64,000 nt of DNA from an uncultured Clostridia bacterium (GTDB lineage Bacteria > Bacillota > Clostridia > Lachnospirales > Lachnospiraceae). How positions within the stretch are numbered: the first letter of the stretch is position 1; each line of letters starts with the position of its first letter. Under the pieces are notes generated by a model. It did not search any database. It saw only the letters and a list, made by a program, of their open reading frames with translations, and was not told the DNA's origin. Positions 32,795 to 40,796 of this stretch are shown here, piece after piece. Position numbers and translations under genes: made by a program. The stretch covers positions 62,001-126,000 of the forward strand of contig CAMYZE010000004.1 in the NCBI GenBank assembly GCA_947303805.1. The letters are read 5' to 3'.

Positions 32795-35203
32795 GTTTTT
32801 TCCTCCTATATTTAAATTTATATTTTTAACTTTGGTACTTGCTGAAATTTCACCTTTTTCGTACGAGCGAGCTACACGAGCCCTTGTGTTATATGTTTTT
32901 TTATCTTTATATATATTAAACAAATTAAGACGTAGTGCATTCATACATACAGTGAAACTTGACAAACTCATAGCCGCTGCACCTATCATAGGATTCATCT
33001 TATATGCAAATACTCCAGCAGCAAGTGGTATACATACTACATTATAAAAGAATGCCCAAAATAAATTTTCATGTATATTTTTTAATACTTTTCTACTTAG
33101 TCTTATAGCAGCAGAAGCATCAGTAAGTTTGCTATTCATAAGTACCACATCTGCACTGTCTATAGCTACGTCAGTACCAGCGCCAATAGCTATACCTATG
33201 TCTGCTCTCATAAGTGCTGGAGCATCGTTTATTCCGTCTCCAACCATCGCAACTTCACCATATTTCTTAAGGTCTCTGATTACAGACTCTTTTCCATCTG
33301 GCAATACTTCAGCAACTACTTCATCAACTCCTGCAAGTTTTGCTATGGCATTGGCTGTCTTTTTGTTATCACCTGTTAACATATAAACTTTTATGCCCAT
33401 ATTTTGCATTTGCCTAATAGCTTCAGTAGAATCATCCTTTATGACATCTGCAACTGCTATTATGCCAAGAAGTTTACCTTCTCTCTCAAATAGCATTGGT
33501 GTCTTTCCCTCATCTGCATATTTTTCAACCATCTCAGTTACGTTGTTGTCAATTTTTATGATGCTTGAAATATATTTTACATTTCCGGCGTGAGATAATT
33601 TGCTGTCGATTTTTGCTTTTAAGCCGTTGCCTGGTAGGACTGTAAATTCAGTAACTGCTAAATTATTTTTAGGGCTCGTAAAACTCGCCCCTACAGGAGT
33701 TTGATGGCTAGCAGAACTCGCCCCTACAGATATATGGTTTACTATTGCTTTTGCTAGTGGGTGTTCAGAATTTTTTTCTAAGTAATATGCTGTCTCCAAC
33801 AAATCCGATTCTTTTTCTGTGGTGTAAATGTCAGTTACCTTTGGTTCCCCTTTAGTAATAGTGCCAGTCTTATCTAGTGCTATAACTTTAACTTTGCCTG
33901 CATTCTCAAGAGCCTCGCTTGTTTTAAATAGTATTCCATTTTTTGCACCCATTCCATTTCCAACCATGATTGCGACAGGTGTAGCAAGACCAAGTGCGCA
34001 AGGACAGGAAATGACAAGCACTGATATGCCGCGAGCTAGTGCAAAACTAAGATTTTGCCCTGTGAATATCCATATCAAAGTCACTATAATAGCGACAACA
34101 ATTACAAATGGCACAAAAACACCCGATACTTTATCTGCTATACGAGCAATAGGGGCCTTTGTGGCTGCAGCATCTGAAACCATATGGATGATTTGACTTA
34201 AGGTTGTGTCTTCACCAACTCTAGTCGCCTTACATTTTAAAAATCCAGATTCATTGATTGTAGCAGCGCTTACTTTATCTCCTACATTTTTGTCTACAGG
34301 AATTGATTCACCTGTTAGACAAGATTCATTTACCGCACTCGTCCCCTCAACTATCTCTCCATCTACAGGAATACTATCACCAGGACGAACTACAAATATA
34401 TCTCCGACTATGACTTCAGCAATAGGCACTTCTATTTCTTTACCATCTTTTATCACAACAGCCGTCTTAGGGGCAAGTTTCATAAGCGATTTCAATGCAT
34501 CAGTTGTTCTGCCCTTTGACATCGCTTCAAGCATCTTTCCAATAGTAATTAATGTAGGTATCATAGCAGCTGACTCAAAATACAAATCATCGTGATACAT
34601 ACTCATTAGATCCATATTTAAAGTGCCATTGGTAATCATTATTGTCATATTATATAAGACAACTAAACTCCACAAAAATGATATACTAGACCCAAGTGCT
34701 ACAAGTGTGTCCATATTTGGACTTCTCATGATTAATGCTTTAAATCCACTTGTGAAAAACTTACCATTTATAACCATTACTATAATTGTGATAATCATTT
34801 GAGTTATAGCAAGACCTATGTGGTTATGATTAAGAAAACTTGGAAGTGGTAAATTAAGCATATTATGACCCATAGTTATATACATCAAAATTACAAGAAA
34901 TATAACTGATGATATCAATCTCTTTTTTAATTTTGGAGTTTCCCTATCTTGCAATGCCTCTTCATCTGCAGATAAAGATGAACTATTACTTTCAGAATTA
35001 CTCTTTCCTTTTACTTTCGCACCATATCCAGCCTTAACCACTGCATCAATGATATCACTGTCAGAAGCATTTCCTTCAACACCCATTGAATTAGTAAGTA
35101 AACTTACTGATACAGAATCAACACCTGCTACTTTAGACACCGCTTTTTCTACTCTAGTCTGACAAGCGGCACAACTCATTCCTTCTACTATATACTGCTT
35201 CAT
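32585..35203 (-). CDS. copA: Cu(+)-translocating P-type ATPase with a fused C-terminal CopZ-like domain
   Basis: This is an 872-residue P1B-1 copper exporter. An N-terminal HMA domain has GMSCAAC (Cys11, Cys14). Eight membrane helices follow, with SCPCALGLATP as the copper site, the phosphorylated Asp in DKTGTIT, the TGES actuator motif and GDGINDAP. Unusually, a second HMA domain (GMNCGHC) is joined in frame at the C-terminus after about 50 linker residues. An insertion of about 23 residues in the nucleotide-binding domain (after AIVNH) is encoded by two palindromic repeats. It is downstream of csoR in the same operon and induced by copper through it. Confidence 0.94.
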   Translation of the reverse strand: MKQYIVEGMSCAACQTRVEKAVSKVAGVDSVSVSLLTNSMGVEGNASDSDIIDAVVKAGYGAKVKGKSNSESNSSSLSADEEALQDRETPKLKKRLISSVIFLVILMYITMGHNMLNLPLPSFLNHNHIGLAITQMIITIIVMVINGKFFTSGFKALIMRSPNMDTLVALGSSISFLWSLVVLYNMTIMITNGTLNMDLMSMYHDDLYFESAAMIPTLITIGKMLEAMSKGRTTDALKSLMKLAPKTAVVIKDGKEIEVPIAEVIVGDIFVVRPGDSIPVDGEIVEGTSAVNESCLTGESIPVDKNVGDKVSAATINESGFLKCKATRVGEDTTLSQIIHMVSDAAATKAPIARIADKVSGVFVPFVIVVAIIVTLIWIFTGQNLSFALARGISVLVISCPCALGLATPVAIMVGNGMGAKNGILFKTSEALENAGKVKVIALDKTGTITKGEPKVTDIYTTEKESDLLETAYYLEKNSEHPLAKAIVNHISVGASSASHQTPVGASFTSPKNNLAVTEFTVLPGNGLKAKIDSKLSHAGNVKYISSIIKIDNNVTEMVEKYADEGKTPMLFEREGKLLGIIAVADVIKDDSTEAIRQMQNMGIKVYMLTGDNKKTANAIAKLAGVDEVVAEVLPDGKESVIRDLKKYGEVAMVGDGINDAPALMRADIGIAIGAGTDVAIDSADVVLMNSKLTDASAAIRLSRKVLKNIHENLFWAFFYNVVCIPLAAGVFAYKMNPMIGAAAMSLSSFTVCMNALRLNLFNIYKDKKTYNTRARVARSYEKGEISASTKVKNINLNIGGKNMEKVIKVEGMNCGHCEARVSEALKKIDGVSDAVANHSTNEVKLTLSKDVDENLFKEAVTNAGYDYKGLA
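33671..33729. repeat. Two copies of the dispersed palindromic repeat inside the copA coding region
   Basis: Copies at 33671-33696 and 33704-33729 agree at 22 of 26 positions and share AACTCGCCCCTACAG. They are 33 bp apart, so both keep the copA reading frame, and on the minus strand they encode SVGASSASHQ and TPVGASFTSP in the nucleotide-binding domain. Confidence 0.85.
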
Positions 35204-35207
35204 ATTC

Positions 35208-35507
35208 CTACCTCATTAGTTTATTAATCATTTTTGTGAATTCTTCTACAGCTCTCTTGTCACCATTTTCTATATCTACCTTTACGCAGTTATGTATATG
35301 ACAAGAAAGAAGTTCTTTGTTAAAACTATTTAATGCATTATTTACAGCCAACACCTGCATAAGTATCTTAGGACAGTAATCGTCATTATCGACCATCTTT
35401 ATTATTCCTCTTACCTGTCCCTCAATTTTTTTAAGCCTAGAGGTAAGCTTTCGTTTTTCCTCGTCTGACCTCTTTTTGTGTTTATGTATATATTCATCTT
35501 TTGCCAT
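35208..35507 (-). CDS. csoR: CsoR-family copper-sensing repressor
   Basis: This is a 99-residue all-helical DUF156/CsoR repressor. The copper ligands are seen as Cys in DDYCPKIL and His/Cys in CHIHNC, matching the C-H-C set of CsoR. It opens with KRKLTSRLKKIEGQVRGI, the DNA-contacting start of the family. I chose ATG 35507 because GGAGGTG precedes it; a longer frame from 35522 has no such site. It lies four bases upstream of copA. Confidence 0.93.
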   Translation of the reverse strand: MAKDEYIHKHKKRSDEEKRKLTSRLKKIEGQVRGIIKMVDNDDYCPKILMQVLAVNNALNSFNKELLSCHIHNCVKVDIENGDKRAVEEFTKMINKLMR

Positions 35508-35524
35508 CTCACACCTCCACATAC

Positions 35525-35553
35525 ATTATACCCCCATAGGGTATATTTGTCAA
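35525..35553 (-). promoter_or_regulatory. csoR-copA promoter with CsoR operator
   Basis: On the minus strand -35 TTGACA (35548-35553), a 17-bp spacer and -10 TATAAT (35525-35530). The spacer is filled by the palindrome TATACCC...GGGTATA (35527-35545), with the G/C tract typical of CsoR sites. Bound repressor would block polymerase directly. Confidence 0.88.
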
Positions 35554-35558
35554 GCACA

Positions 35559-35585
35559 AAAAATCCCGATTTTTTTCGGGATTTA
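35559..35585 (-). terminator. Intrinsic terminator of the chagasin-like gene
   Basis: Arms AAATCCCGA/TCGGGATTT with a six-base loop are followed on the minus strand by TTTTTTG. It lies 20 bp after the stop codon and directly before the csoR promoter, insulating it. Confidence 0.85.
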
Positions 35586-35605
35586 TATGTGATATTAAAT
35601 TGTTA

Positions 35606-36058
35606 TTAATCAGAAAATGTTGGATTTGGGAAATATGATAATTCCCTATCAGATTCAACAGTTCCTTTCATCTTACTTAAACATGTGATATTTAAGTCTT
35701 TATCTACTGATAATTCATATACTACATCATATGCTACATCTCCACCTTCCCAAGGCCTTCTATAAGTGAAAATTAGATTTCTATTACCTGGTTTTGTGGC
35801 TTTAAAATAATATACTACTTGATGTGGTGAACCTACGAGGTCTGAATCTTTATTGATTTTGTTTTCCTCTCTATCAAATACTATTTCAGCATCGCCGCCC
35901 TCAAACTTATACTCCCAAGTAAATCCAGTACTTGGGTTAGTTTCAAACTCAAGTGCCATAACCTTGCCCTTTCCCATATTTGCACTCTTATTTGCGCCAC
36001 ATGCTACCATCATAAATACAATTGATAAAGTTAAAATCATTGATAAAATTTTTTTCAT
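35606..36058 (-). CDS. Chagasin-like (I42 family) protease inhibitor lipoprotein
   Basis: The 150-residue protein has a lipoprotein signal (MKKILSMILTLSIVFMMVAC) and an I42/ICP immunoglobulin-like domain. All three inhibitory loops can be seen: NPSTGFTW, a GSPH loop (family G-x-G) and RRPWEGGD (family RPW). These proteins block papain-like cysteine peptidases such as C1 enzymes. No such peptidase is encoded in the window, so the target may be a host or self-secreted enzyme. AGGAG precedes the ATG. Confidence 0.85.
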   Translation of the reverse strand: MKKILSMILTLSIVFMMVACGANKSANMGKGKVMALEFETNPSTGFTWEYKFEGGDAEIVFDREENKINKDSDLVGSPHQVVYYFKATKPGNRNLIFTYRRPWEGGDVAYDVVYELSVDKDLNITCLSKMKGTVESDRELSYFPNPTFSD

Positions 36059-36095
36059 AGATAATGGCTCCTTTTAAATTTAAGTTTAATATTTA

Positions 36096-37046
36096 TTAAT
36101 CTTTCTTTTTCTTTGTAGACTTTGCTTTCATAGGGTCAAGTGGGTCATTGACAACAATTTTATTTTTTACATATTCAACATGTGTATCATCTACACTTCC
36201 CACTTCTGGTGTCCTTTTTACAACAACTTTTGCCGAACCATCTTGACTGTGTCCAGTAGAAAAACCATTTAATCCTACACCAGGACCAGTGTATAATAAC
36301 TCTCTCTCTTCATTAGAAAGTGGTCTATGCTTCCATAGTATATTGAATGGGACTTCTTTTCTAAATAATAATTTTGTGTCTTCGTAATTACCTATTCTTT
36401 CACCACTATAATCTCTATAGTTGCTTTCTACCCACTCTCTTCTATATGCCACCATGAAGCCTTCTTCATCTACCTCGTATTCTTTGCCTTTATACAAATA
36501 ATTATCTATTCCAGCTATCTTTTGATATCTGTCAATAGAATACTCTCTTCCATTTTCGCTAACTTTAGTGTAAAAGCCTAGTTCATCTCTTCCACTTACT
36601 ACATATGTATCATTTCCATAATTAATAATCAAATTATCACCAGAATAATGATACTTTGCTTTCTTATAATCAACCTTGTCATAATCTATAGTTGCATCTG
36701 GATAAGGCAAATGAATATGCTTAGTACCGCCTTCGCCATCCACTTCAACTACAAACAATGGATCTTCATCACTAGTATATCTAGCAGTTGTCTGAGGCAT
36801 AGTATATGTCTCTTCCACTTCTTCAGGCATAGGATTCTCTGGGTCATATTCTTCATCTTCAGGGTTAATAGTACTTCCGCCCCCGCAAGCTATCATATTT
36901 GGTATTACACTTTGATAATTAATTCTTTCAAGTTCTGTCCCATCTGGAACTATAACCGGAACTACAACATTTGAAGCAAATGACATAAAACTAAGCATAC
37001 AAAAAAGTACAAATGTAATTAAAAGTAACCTTACATTTTTATTCAT
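36096..37046 (-). CDS. Secreted protein of unknown function with a GPGVGLNG motif
   Basis: The 316-residue protein has a signal peptide (LLLITFVLFCMLSFMSFA). An acidic Pro/Glu/Thr segment lies near 60-90. A Tyr-rich middle has YxYxGKxYxVDEEGF-like units reminiscent of wall-binding repeats. The motif TGPGVGLNGFSTGHS lies near 260 and the tail is basic (KAKSTKKKKD). The GPG motif resembles ones in the products of 40797-42716 and 56151-56774. The family is unrecognised. It has a good Shine-Dalgarno sequence (GGAGG) and an extended -10 promoter. Confidence 0.7.
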   Translation of the reverse strand: MNKNVRLLLITFVLFCMLSFMSFASNVVVPVIVPDGTELERINYQSVIPNMIACGGGSTINPEDEEYDPENPMPEEVEETYTMPQTTARYTSDEDPLFVVEVDGEGGTKHIHLPYPDATIDYDKVDYKKAKYHYSGDNLIINYGNDTYVVSGRDELGFYTKVSENGREYSIDRYQKIAGIDNYLYKGKEYEVDEEGFMVAYRREWVESNYRDYSGERIGNYEDTKLLFRKEVPFNILWKHRPLSNEERELLYTGPGVGLNGFSTGHSQDGSAKVVVKRTPEVGSVDDTHVEYVKNKIVVNDPLDPMKAKSTKKKKD

Positions 37047-37081
37047 ATACTTTTAAAACCTCCATAACTTATTACTACTAT

Positions 37082-37090
37082 ATTATAACA
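37082..37090 (-). promoter_or_regulatory. Extended -10 promoter of the 36096-37046 gene
   Basis: On the minus strand TGTTATAAT provides a TGn-extended -10 about 40 bp before the start codon. No good -35 is apparent 17 bp upstream, which fits an extended -10 promoter. Confidence 0.5.
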
Positions 37091-37128
37091 TTTTTCTATA
37101 TAAAATACTACTATGATATATGTATATA

Positions 37129-38439
37129 TTATGCCTCATCGCTCGCTTTTTTCTTTTGCATTTGGAAGATGAAATCATCATTTGAAGTAGTCCTGTCAAA
37201 CATATCAAGTATAATCTCAATAGCCTCTTCTTTCTTTTGATCATTTACAAGTTTATGTATATAGTTTGCAACTTCTAATTCATTTGGCTTAAGAAGCAGA
37301 TCATCTCTTCTTGTGCCACTCTTTTGTATATCTATCGCCGGGAATATTCTTCTCTCTTGAAGTTTTCTATCGAGAACTAATTCCATGTTTCCAGTTCCCT
37401 TAAACTCTTCATATATTACATCATCCATTCTAGAACCTGTATCGACAAGAGCTGTAGCGAGAATTGTAAGAGATCCCCCTTCTTTCATATTTCGTGCAGC
37501 TCCAAAAAATTTCTTTGGCATATGTAGTGATGCTGGGTCAAGTCCACCAGATAATGTCCTTCCACTCGCAGTGCAAGTTAAGTTATATGCACGAGTTAGT
37601 CTTGTAAGTGAATCAAGAAGTATAACCACATCCTGCTTTTGTTCCACTAGCCTTTTAGCTCTTTCAACTACCATCTCAGCAACTCTCTTATGTCTCTCAG
37701 GCAGTTCATCAAAGGTAGAATAAATTATCTCTACATTGTCGCCCTTAACTTCGTCTTTCATATCAGTTACTTCTTCCGGCCTCTCATCAACCAAAAGAAT
37801 CAATAGGTGTAAATCGCTATTATATCTAAGTATTGACTTAGCAATTGACTTAAGTAAAGTAGTCTTGCCTGCCTTAGGTGGAGAAACTATAAGACCTCTT
37901 TGACCTTTACCGATAGGAGATAGTAAGTCTATAACTCTCATAGCCACCGTAGCCTTATCATTATTATCAAGAAGTTTTAATTTTTGGTTTGGGAAAATAG
38001 GAGTTAATTTGTCAAACCTCACACGATTTTTTACTTTCTCAGCATCTACTCCATTAATCTCAAGTAATGTGGTGAGTGCCGCATACTTTTCACCTTCTCT
38101 TTGGTGTTTCTTTATACCTCTTAAGATGTCACCAGTCCTCAAATCATACTTATAAATTTGCTGATTGGATACATAGACATCATCAACACCAGGCAAGAAG
38201 TTTTCACATCTTATAAAACCAACTGTCCTCTTTGAGTGTTCACTCTCTAATTCGACAATTTCAAATATACCTTCACAAATTTCTCCGGTACTATCTTGAG
38301 TTGGTTTAGGCTCGTTTTCACAAGCTTGAATTAGCAAATCAATAATTTCTGACTTGGTTTTACTACTTGCCTTAATTCCTTTTTCTTTTGCCATATCTCT
38401 TAATTGGTCGACTGTTAATGATTCTAATTTTTCTCGCAT
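37129..38439 (-). CDS. rho: Transcription termination factor Rho
   Basis: This is the 436-residue hexameric RNA helicase that ends transcription. An N-terminal SAP-like segment (VDQLRDMAKEKGIK), the RNA-binding cold-shock domain (GFIRCENFLPGVDDVYVS) and Walker A (SPPKAGKTT) are present. Q- and R-loop residues are in DSLTRLTRAYN and GSLTILATALVDTGSRMDD. I chose ATG 38439 because GAAAGGA lies directly upstream and the protein then begins MREKLESLTVDQL. A longer frame from 38493 would translate a palindromic repeat. Confidence 0.95.
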   Translation of the reverse strand: MREKLESLTVDQLRDMAKEKGIKASSKTKSEIIDLLIQACENEPKPTQDSTGEICEGIFEIVELESEHSKRTVGFIRCENFLPGVDDVYVSNQQIYKYDLRTGDILRGIKKHQREGEKYAALTTLLEINGVDAEKVKNRVRFDKLTPIFPNQKLKLLDNNDKATVAMRVIDLLSPIGKGQRGLIVSPPKAGKTTLLKSIAKSILRYNSDLHLLILLVDERPEEVTDMKDEVKGDNVEIIYSTFDELPERHKRVAEMVVERAKRLVEQKQDVVILLDSLTRLTRAYNLTCTASGRTLSGGLDPASLHMPKKFFGAARNMKEGGSLTILATALVDTGSRMDDVIYEEFKGTGNMELVLDRKLQERRIFPAIDIQKSGTRRDDLLLKPNELEVANYIHKLVNDQKKEEAIEIILDMFDRTTSNDDFIFQMQKKKASDEA

Positions 38440-38450
38440 AATTTTCCTTT

Positions 38451-38476
38451 CGTGCGGATTATATCTGCCCATACTT
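38451..38476. repeat. Dispersed palindromic repeat, copy upstream of rho
   Basis: CGTGCGGAT, an AT centre and ATCTGCCC followed by ATACTT make a degenerate copy of the 30582-30607 element, about 20 of 26 bases the same. As there, the sequence TCCTTTCG adjoins it, so on the minus strand the repeat runs straight into the rho Shine-Dalgarno sequence. Confidence 0.65.
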
Positions 38477-38493
38477 GGGTGTCGTATCGCCAC

Positions 38494-38522
38494 TTTACTA
38501 AATTTATGTAAATTGATATAAT
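38494..38522 (+). promoter_or_regulatory. Promoter of the 38532 gene with a very short leader
   Basis: -35 TTTACT (38494-38499), a 17-bp spacer and -10 TATAAT (38517-38522). The ATG at 38532 starts nine bases after the -10, leaving a predicted leader of only about two to three bases. No Shine-Dalgarno sequence could fit. Confidence 0.7.
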
Positions 38523-38531
38523 ATATAGGTT

Positions 38532-39155
38532 ATGAGTCGTAGTAAAATAAAACATAAAATGTCTGCTGTTGAAATATTACTTCGTGTGTTTTTTGGATTT
38601 CTAATTCCATATGTTCTAGTTAATGGGATTATATTTTTCTTATTTATACAAACTCCTAAGATTATAGTTACAGAACAAGATTCAAAAGACTATGAAGATA
38701 ACAAAATCAAGTTTTCAATAGATTCTATGTTGCCACTTACTGATGTAAAAACTTACTACCAAGAGTCAGAAATTGCCTATTCTAAACTTGGCAATGTCTA
38801 CATAATTGATGCTAAAGATAATGGTTCCTACCAAATAAAGGTCACATCACTCAACCGCTCTTCTGCCAATTCTACAATTGATATCGAAACGAAAGATAAT
38901 GTAGCACCTATTATCAACCTTGATAGTGCAGTCATAACTGGCAACACTCTAATTATCTCTGTACATGACAATAAGTCTGAAATCAATTATGACAATCTCT
39001 ATGCCACACTTGAAAATGGCACAAAACTTACTCCAACATATGTTGATAAGTCATCTGGTACAGTTCAATTTCAAATCACTGATGGGAAAAAAGTTATAGT
39101 GCATGTCGAAGATGCTACAGGAAATCATTCCGAGACATCATTTACGATTAGTTAA
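38532..39155 (+). CDS. Membrane-anchored extracellular protein with Ig-like segments
   Basis: The 207-residue protein has one N-terminal helix (LLRVFFGFLIPYVLVNGIIFFLF) that probably stays as an anchor. Two beta-rich segments follow (DNGSYQIKVTSLNRSSANSTI and DATGNHSETSFTIS) with the VxDxxGNxSxxxxxI ending typical of bacterial Ig-like domains. No enzyme motif is visible. It is monocistronic and divergent from rho. Confidence 0.7.
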   Translation: MSRSKIKHKMSAVEILLRVFFGFLIPYVLVNGIIFFLFIQTPKIIVTEQDSKDYEDNKIKFSIDSMLPLTDVKTYYQESEIAYSKLGNVYIIDAKDNGSYQIKVTSLNRSSANSTIDIETKDNVAPIINLDSAVITGNTLIISVHDNKSEINYDNLYATLENGTKLTPTYVDKSSGTVQFQITDGKKVIVHVEDATGNHSETSFTIS

Positions 39156-39171
39156 TAGAAATATTTTTATA

Positions 39172-39200
39172 ATAAGGGCTGCCAAGGCAGCCCATTTTTT
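39172..39200 (+). terminator. Intrinsic terminator of the 38532 gene
   Basis: Arms GGGCTGCC/GGCAGCCC with a two-base loop are followed by ATTTTTT. It lies 20 bp after the stop codon and touches the pckA stop on the other strand. Confidence 0.9.
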
Positions 39201-40773
39201 ATGCTTTTGGTCCAGCGTTCTTTATCTCTGCTGGCATATTTGGATATTTCTTATCAAAATTATCTTTAAACATCTTTGCAAGTTTTTTTGCCTGCTCATC
39301 ATAAGCGGTTTTATCTTTCCAAGTATCTTTTGGATTTAAAATGTCTGATGGACAGTCTGCGATTTCTTTTGGGATATCTACATTAAATATATCATCATGC
39401 ATAAACTCAGCTTTCTCAATACTTCCATTTAATGCTGCAGTAACCATAGCACGCGTATATTTAAGTTTCATACGGCTTCCTACTCCATATGGCCCACCAG
39501 TCCAACCTGTATTTACTAGATAAACTTTAGTATTATATTTATCAAGTCTCTCTCCAAGCATCTCTGCATACTTTTCAGCTGGAAGTGGCATAAATGGTTC
39601 TCCGAATAAAGTTGAAAATGTTGGTTGTGGTTCTGTGACACCTCTTTCAGTTCCTGCTAGTTTTGAAGTAAATCCAGTTACAAAATGATACATAGCTGCA
39701 TTCTTATCGAGTCTTGATATAGGAGGTAATACTCCAAATGCATCTGCCGTTAAGAATATAACTACCTTAGGTATACCACCTACTCCTGGTATCTGTGAGT
39801 TAGAAATGAATTCTACAGGATAGCCAACTCTAGTATTTTCTGTAATACTTCCATCAGAATAATCGCACTTACGAGTTTTCTCGTCCATGACAACATTTTC
39901 GACAAGTGCTCCAAACTTAATTGCGTGATATATCTCTGGTTCATTTTCTTCTTTTAAATCTATACATTTAGCATAGCATCCGCCCTCAAAGTTAAATACT
40001 CCATCAGCTGACCATCCATGCTCATCATCACCGATAAGTTTTCTATTTGGATCTGCAGATAAGGTTGTCTTACCTGTGCCAGATAGGCCAAAGAACACTG
40101 CTGTATCATGTGACACTGGATCCATATTTGAAGAGCAGTGCATAGGAAGTATATTATCCTCTACAGGCATAACATAGTTCATGATGCTAAATACTGATTT
40201 CTTTATCTCTCCAGAATAGGCAGAGCCCGCAATAACTGCTGTGCTCTTCTCATAATCAATCATAATCGCTGCTTCAGAATTAATACCAAGTGCTGCTGCA
40301 TCAAGTTTCAACCCCGGTGCAACCAAGATAGTCCAGTCAGGGTTTCCATAGTTTTTAAGTTCATCTTCGTTTGGTCTAACAAGAAGCTGATGTATAAATA
40401 AATTCTGACAAGCAAGTTCATTTATAATTCTGAACTTTCTTCTATGTCTTGTATCTGCTCCTGCAAAACCATCAAATACAAATACATCCTTGTTGCCTAA
40501 AAATTCTATAATTTGATCTCTAATTTTATCAAAGGTCTCTCTCTTGGTAGGGACATTTACTGAACCCCAAGCTATCTTATCATGAACACCCTCTGAATCA
40601 ACTATATATTTATCTTTTGGTGAACGTCCTGTATATTTACCTGTCTTTATAAGAAGTGCTCCTGTCTCAGTGAGTATACCCTCAGCTCTCTTTACAGCTT
40701 CTTCAACTAAAATTGCAGGTGCTAAATTTTTGTAAACATTTTTTGCTTTAATCTTACTTAGAAAATCTTCCAT
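39199..40773 (-). CDS. pckA: Phosphoenolpyruvate carboxykinase (ATP)
   Basis: This is a 524-residue enzyme interconverting oxaloacetate + ATP and PEP + CO2 + ADP. Seen are the kinase-1a loop GLSGTGKTTLSADP, the metal-binding kinase-2 segment IGDDEHGW, the substrate-site YTGRSPKDKYIVD, and NTGWTGGPYG. In fermentative anaerobes it often runs toward oxaloacetate and fixes CO2; the direction here is not decidable. GGAGGG lies before the ATG. It is flanked by unrelated genes. Confidence 0.96.
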   Translation of the reverse strand: MEDFLSKIKAKNVYKNLAPAILVEEAVKRAEGILTETGALLIKTGKYTGRSPKDKYIVDSEGVHDKIAWGSVNVPTKRETFDKIRDQIIEFLGNKDVFVFDGFAGADTRHRRKFRIINELACQNLFIHQLLVRPNEDELKNYGNPDWTILVAPGLKLDAAALGINSEAAIMIDYEKSTAVIAGSAYSGEIKKSVFSIMNYVMPVEDNILPMHCSSNMDPVSHDTAVFFGLSGTGKTTLSADPNRKLIGDDEHGWSADGVFNFEGGCYAKCIDLKEENEPEIYHAIKFGALVENVVMDEKTRKCDYSDGSITENTRVGYPVEFISNSQIPGVGGIPKVVIFLTADAFGVLPPISRLDKNAAMYHFVTGFTSKLAGTERGVTEPQPTFSTLFGEPFMPLPAEKYAEMLGERLDKYNTKVYLVNTGWTGGPYGVGSRMKLKYTRAMVTAALNGSIEKAEFMHDDIFNVDIPKEIADCPSDILNPKDTWKDKTAYDEQAKKLAKMFKDNFDKKYPNMPAEIKNAGPKA

Positions 40774-40796
40774 GATTTAACCCTCCAACGAATTAA

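Noticed and set aside
33828..34595. Two long + strand frames across the middle of copA
   Set aside because: They are mirror frames of a well-conserved P-type ATPase, with Ser/Thr/Ile-rich nonsense-like composition.
32585..35203. Programmed frameshift in copA as in E. coli
   Set aside because: The fused HMA domain is already in frame and an internal Shine-Dalgarno site explains a free chaperone without slippage.
38440..38493. Upstream extension of rho to an earlier ATG
   Set aside because: The extension would translate a palindromic repeat; ATG 38439 has a proper GAAAGGA and matches the family start.
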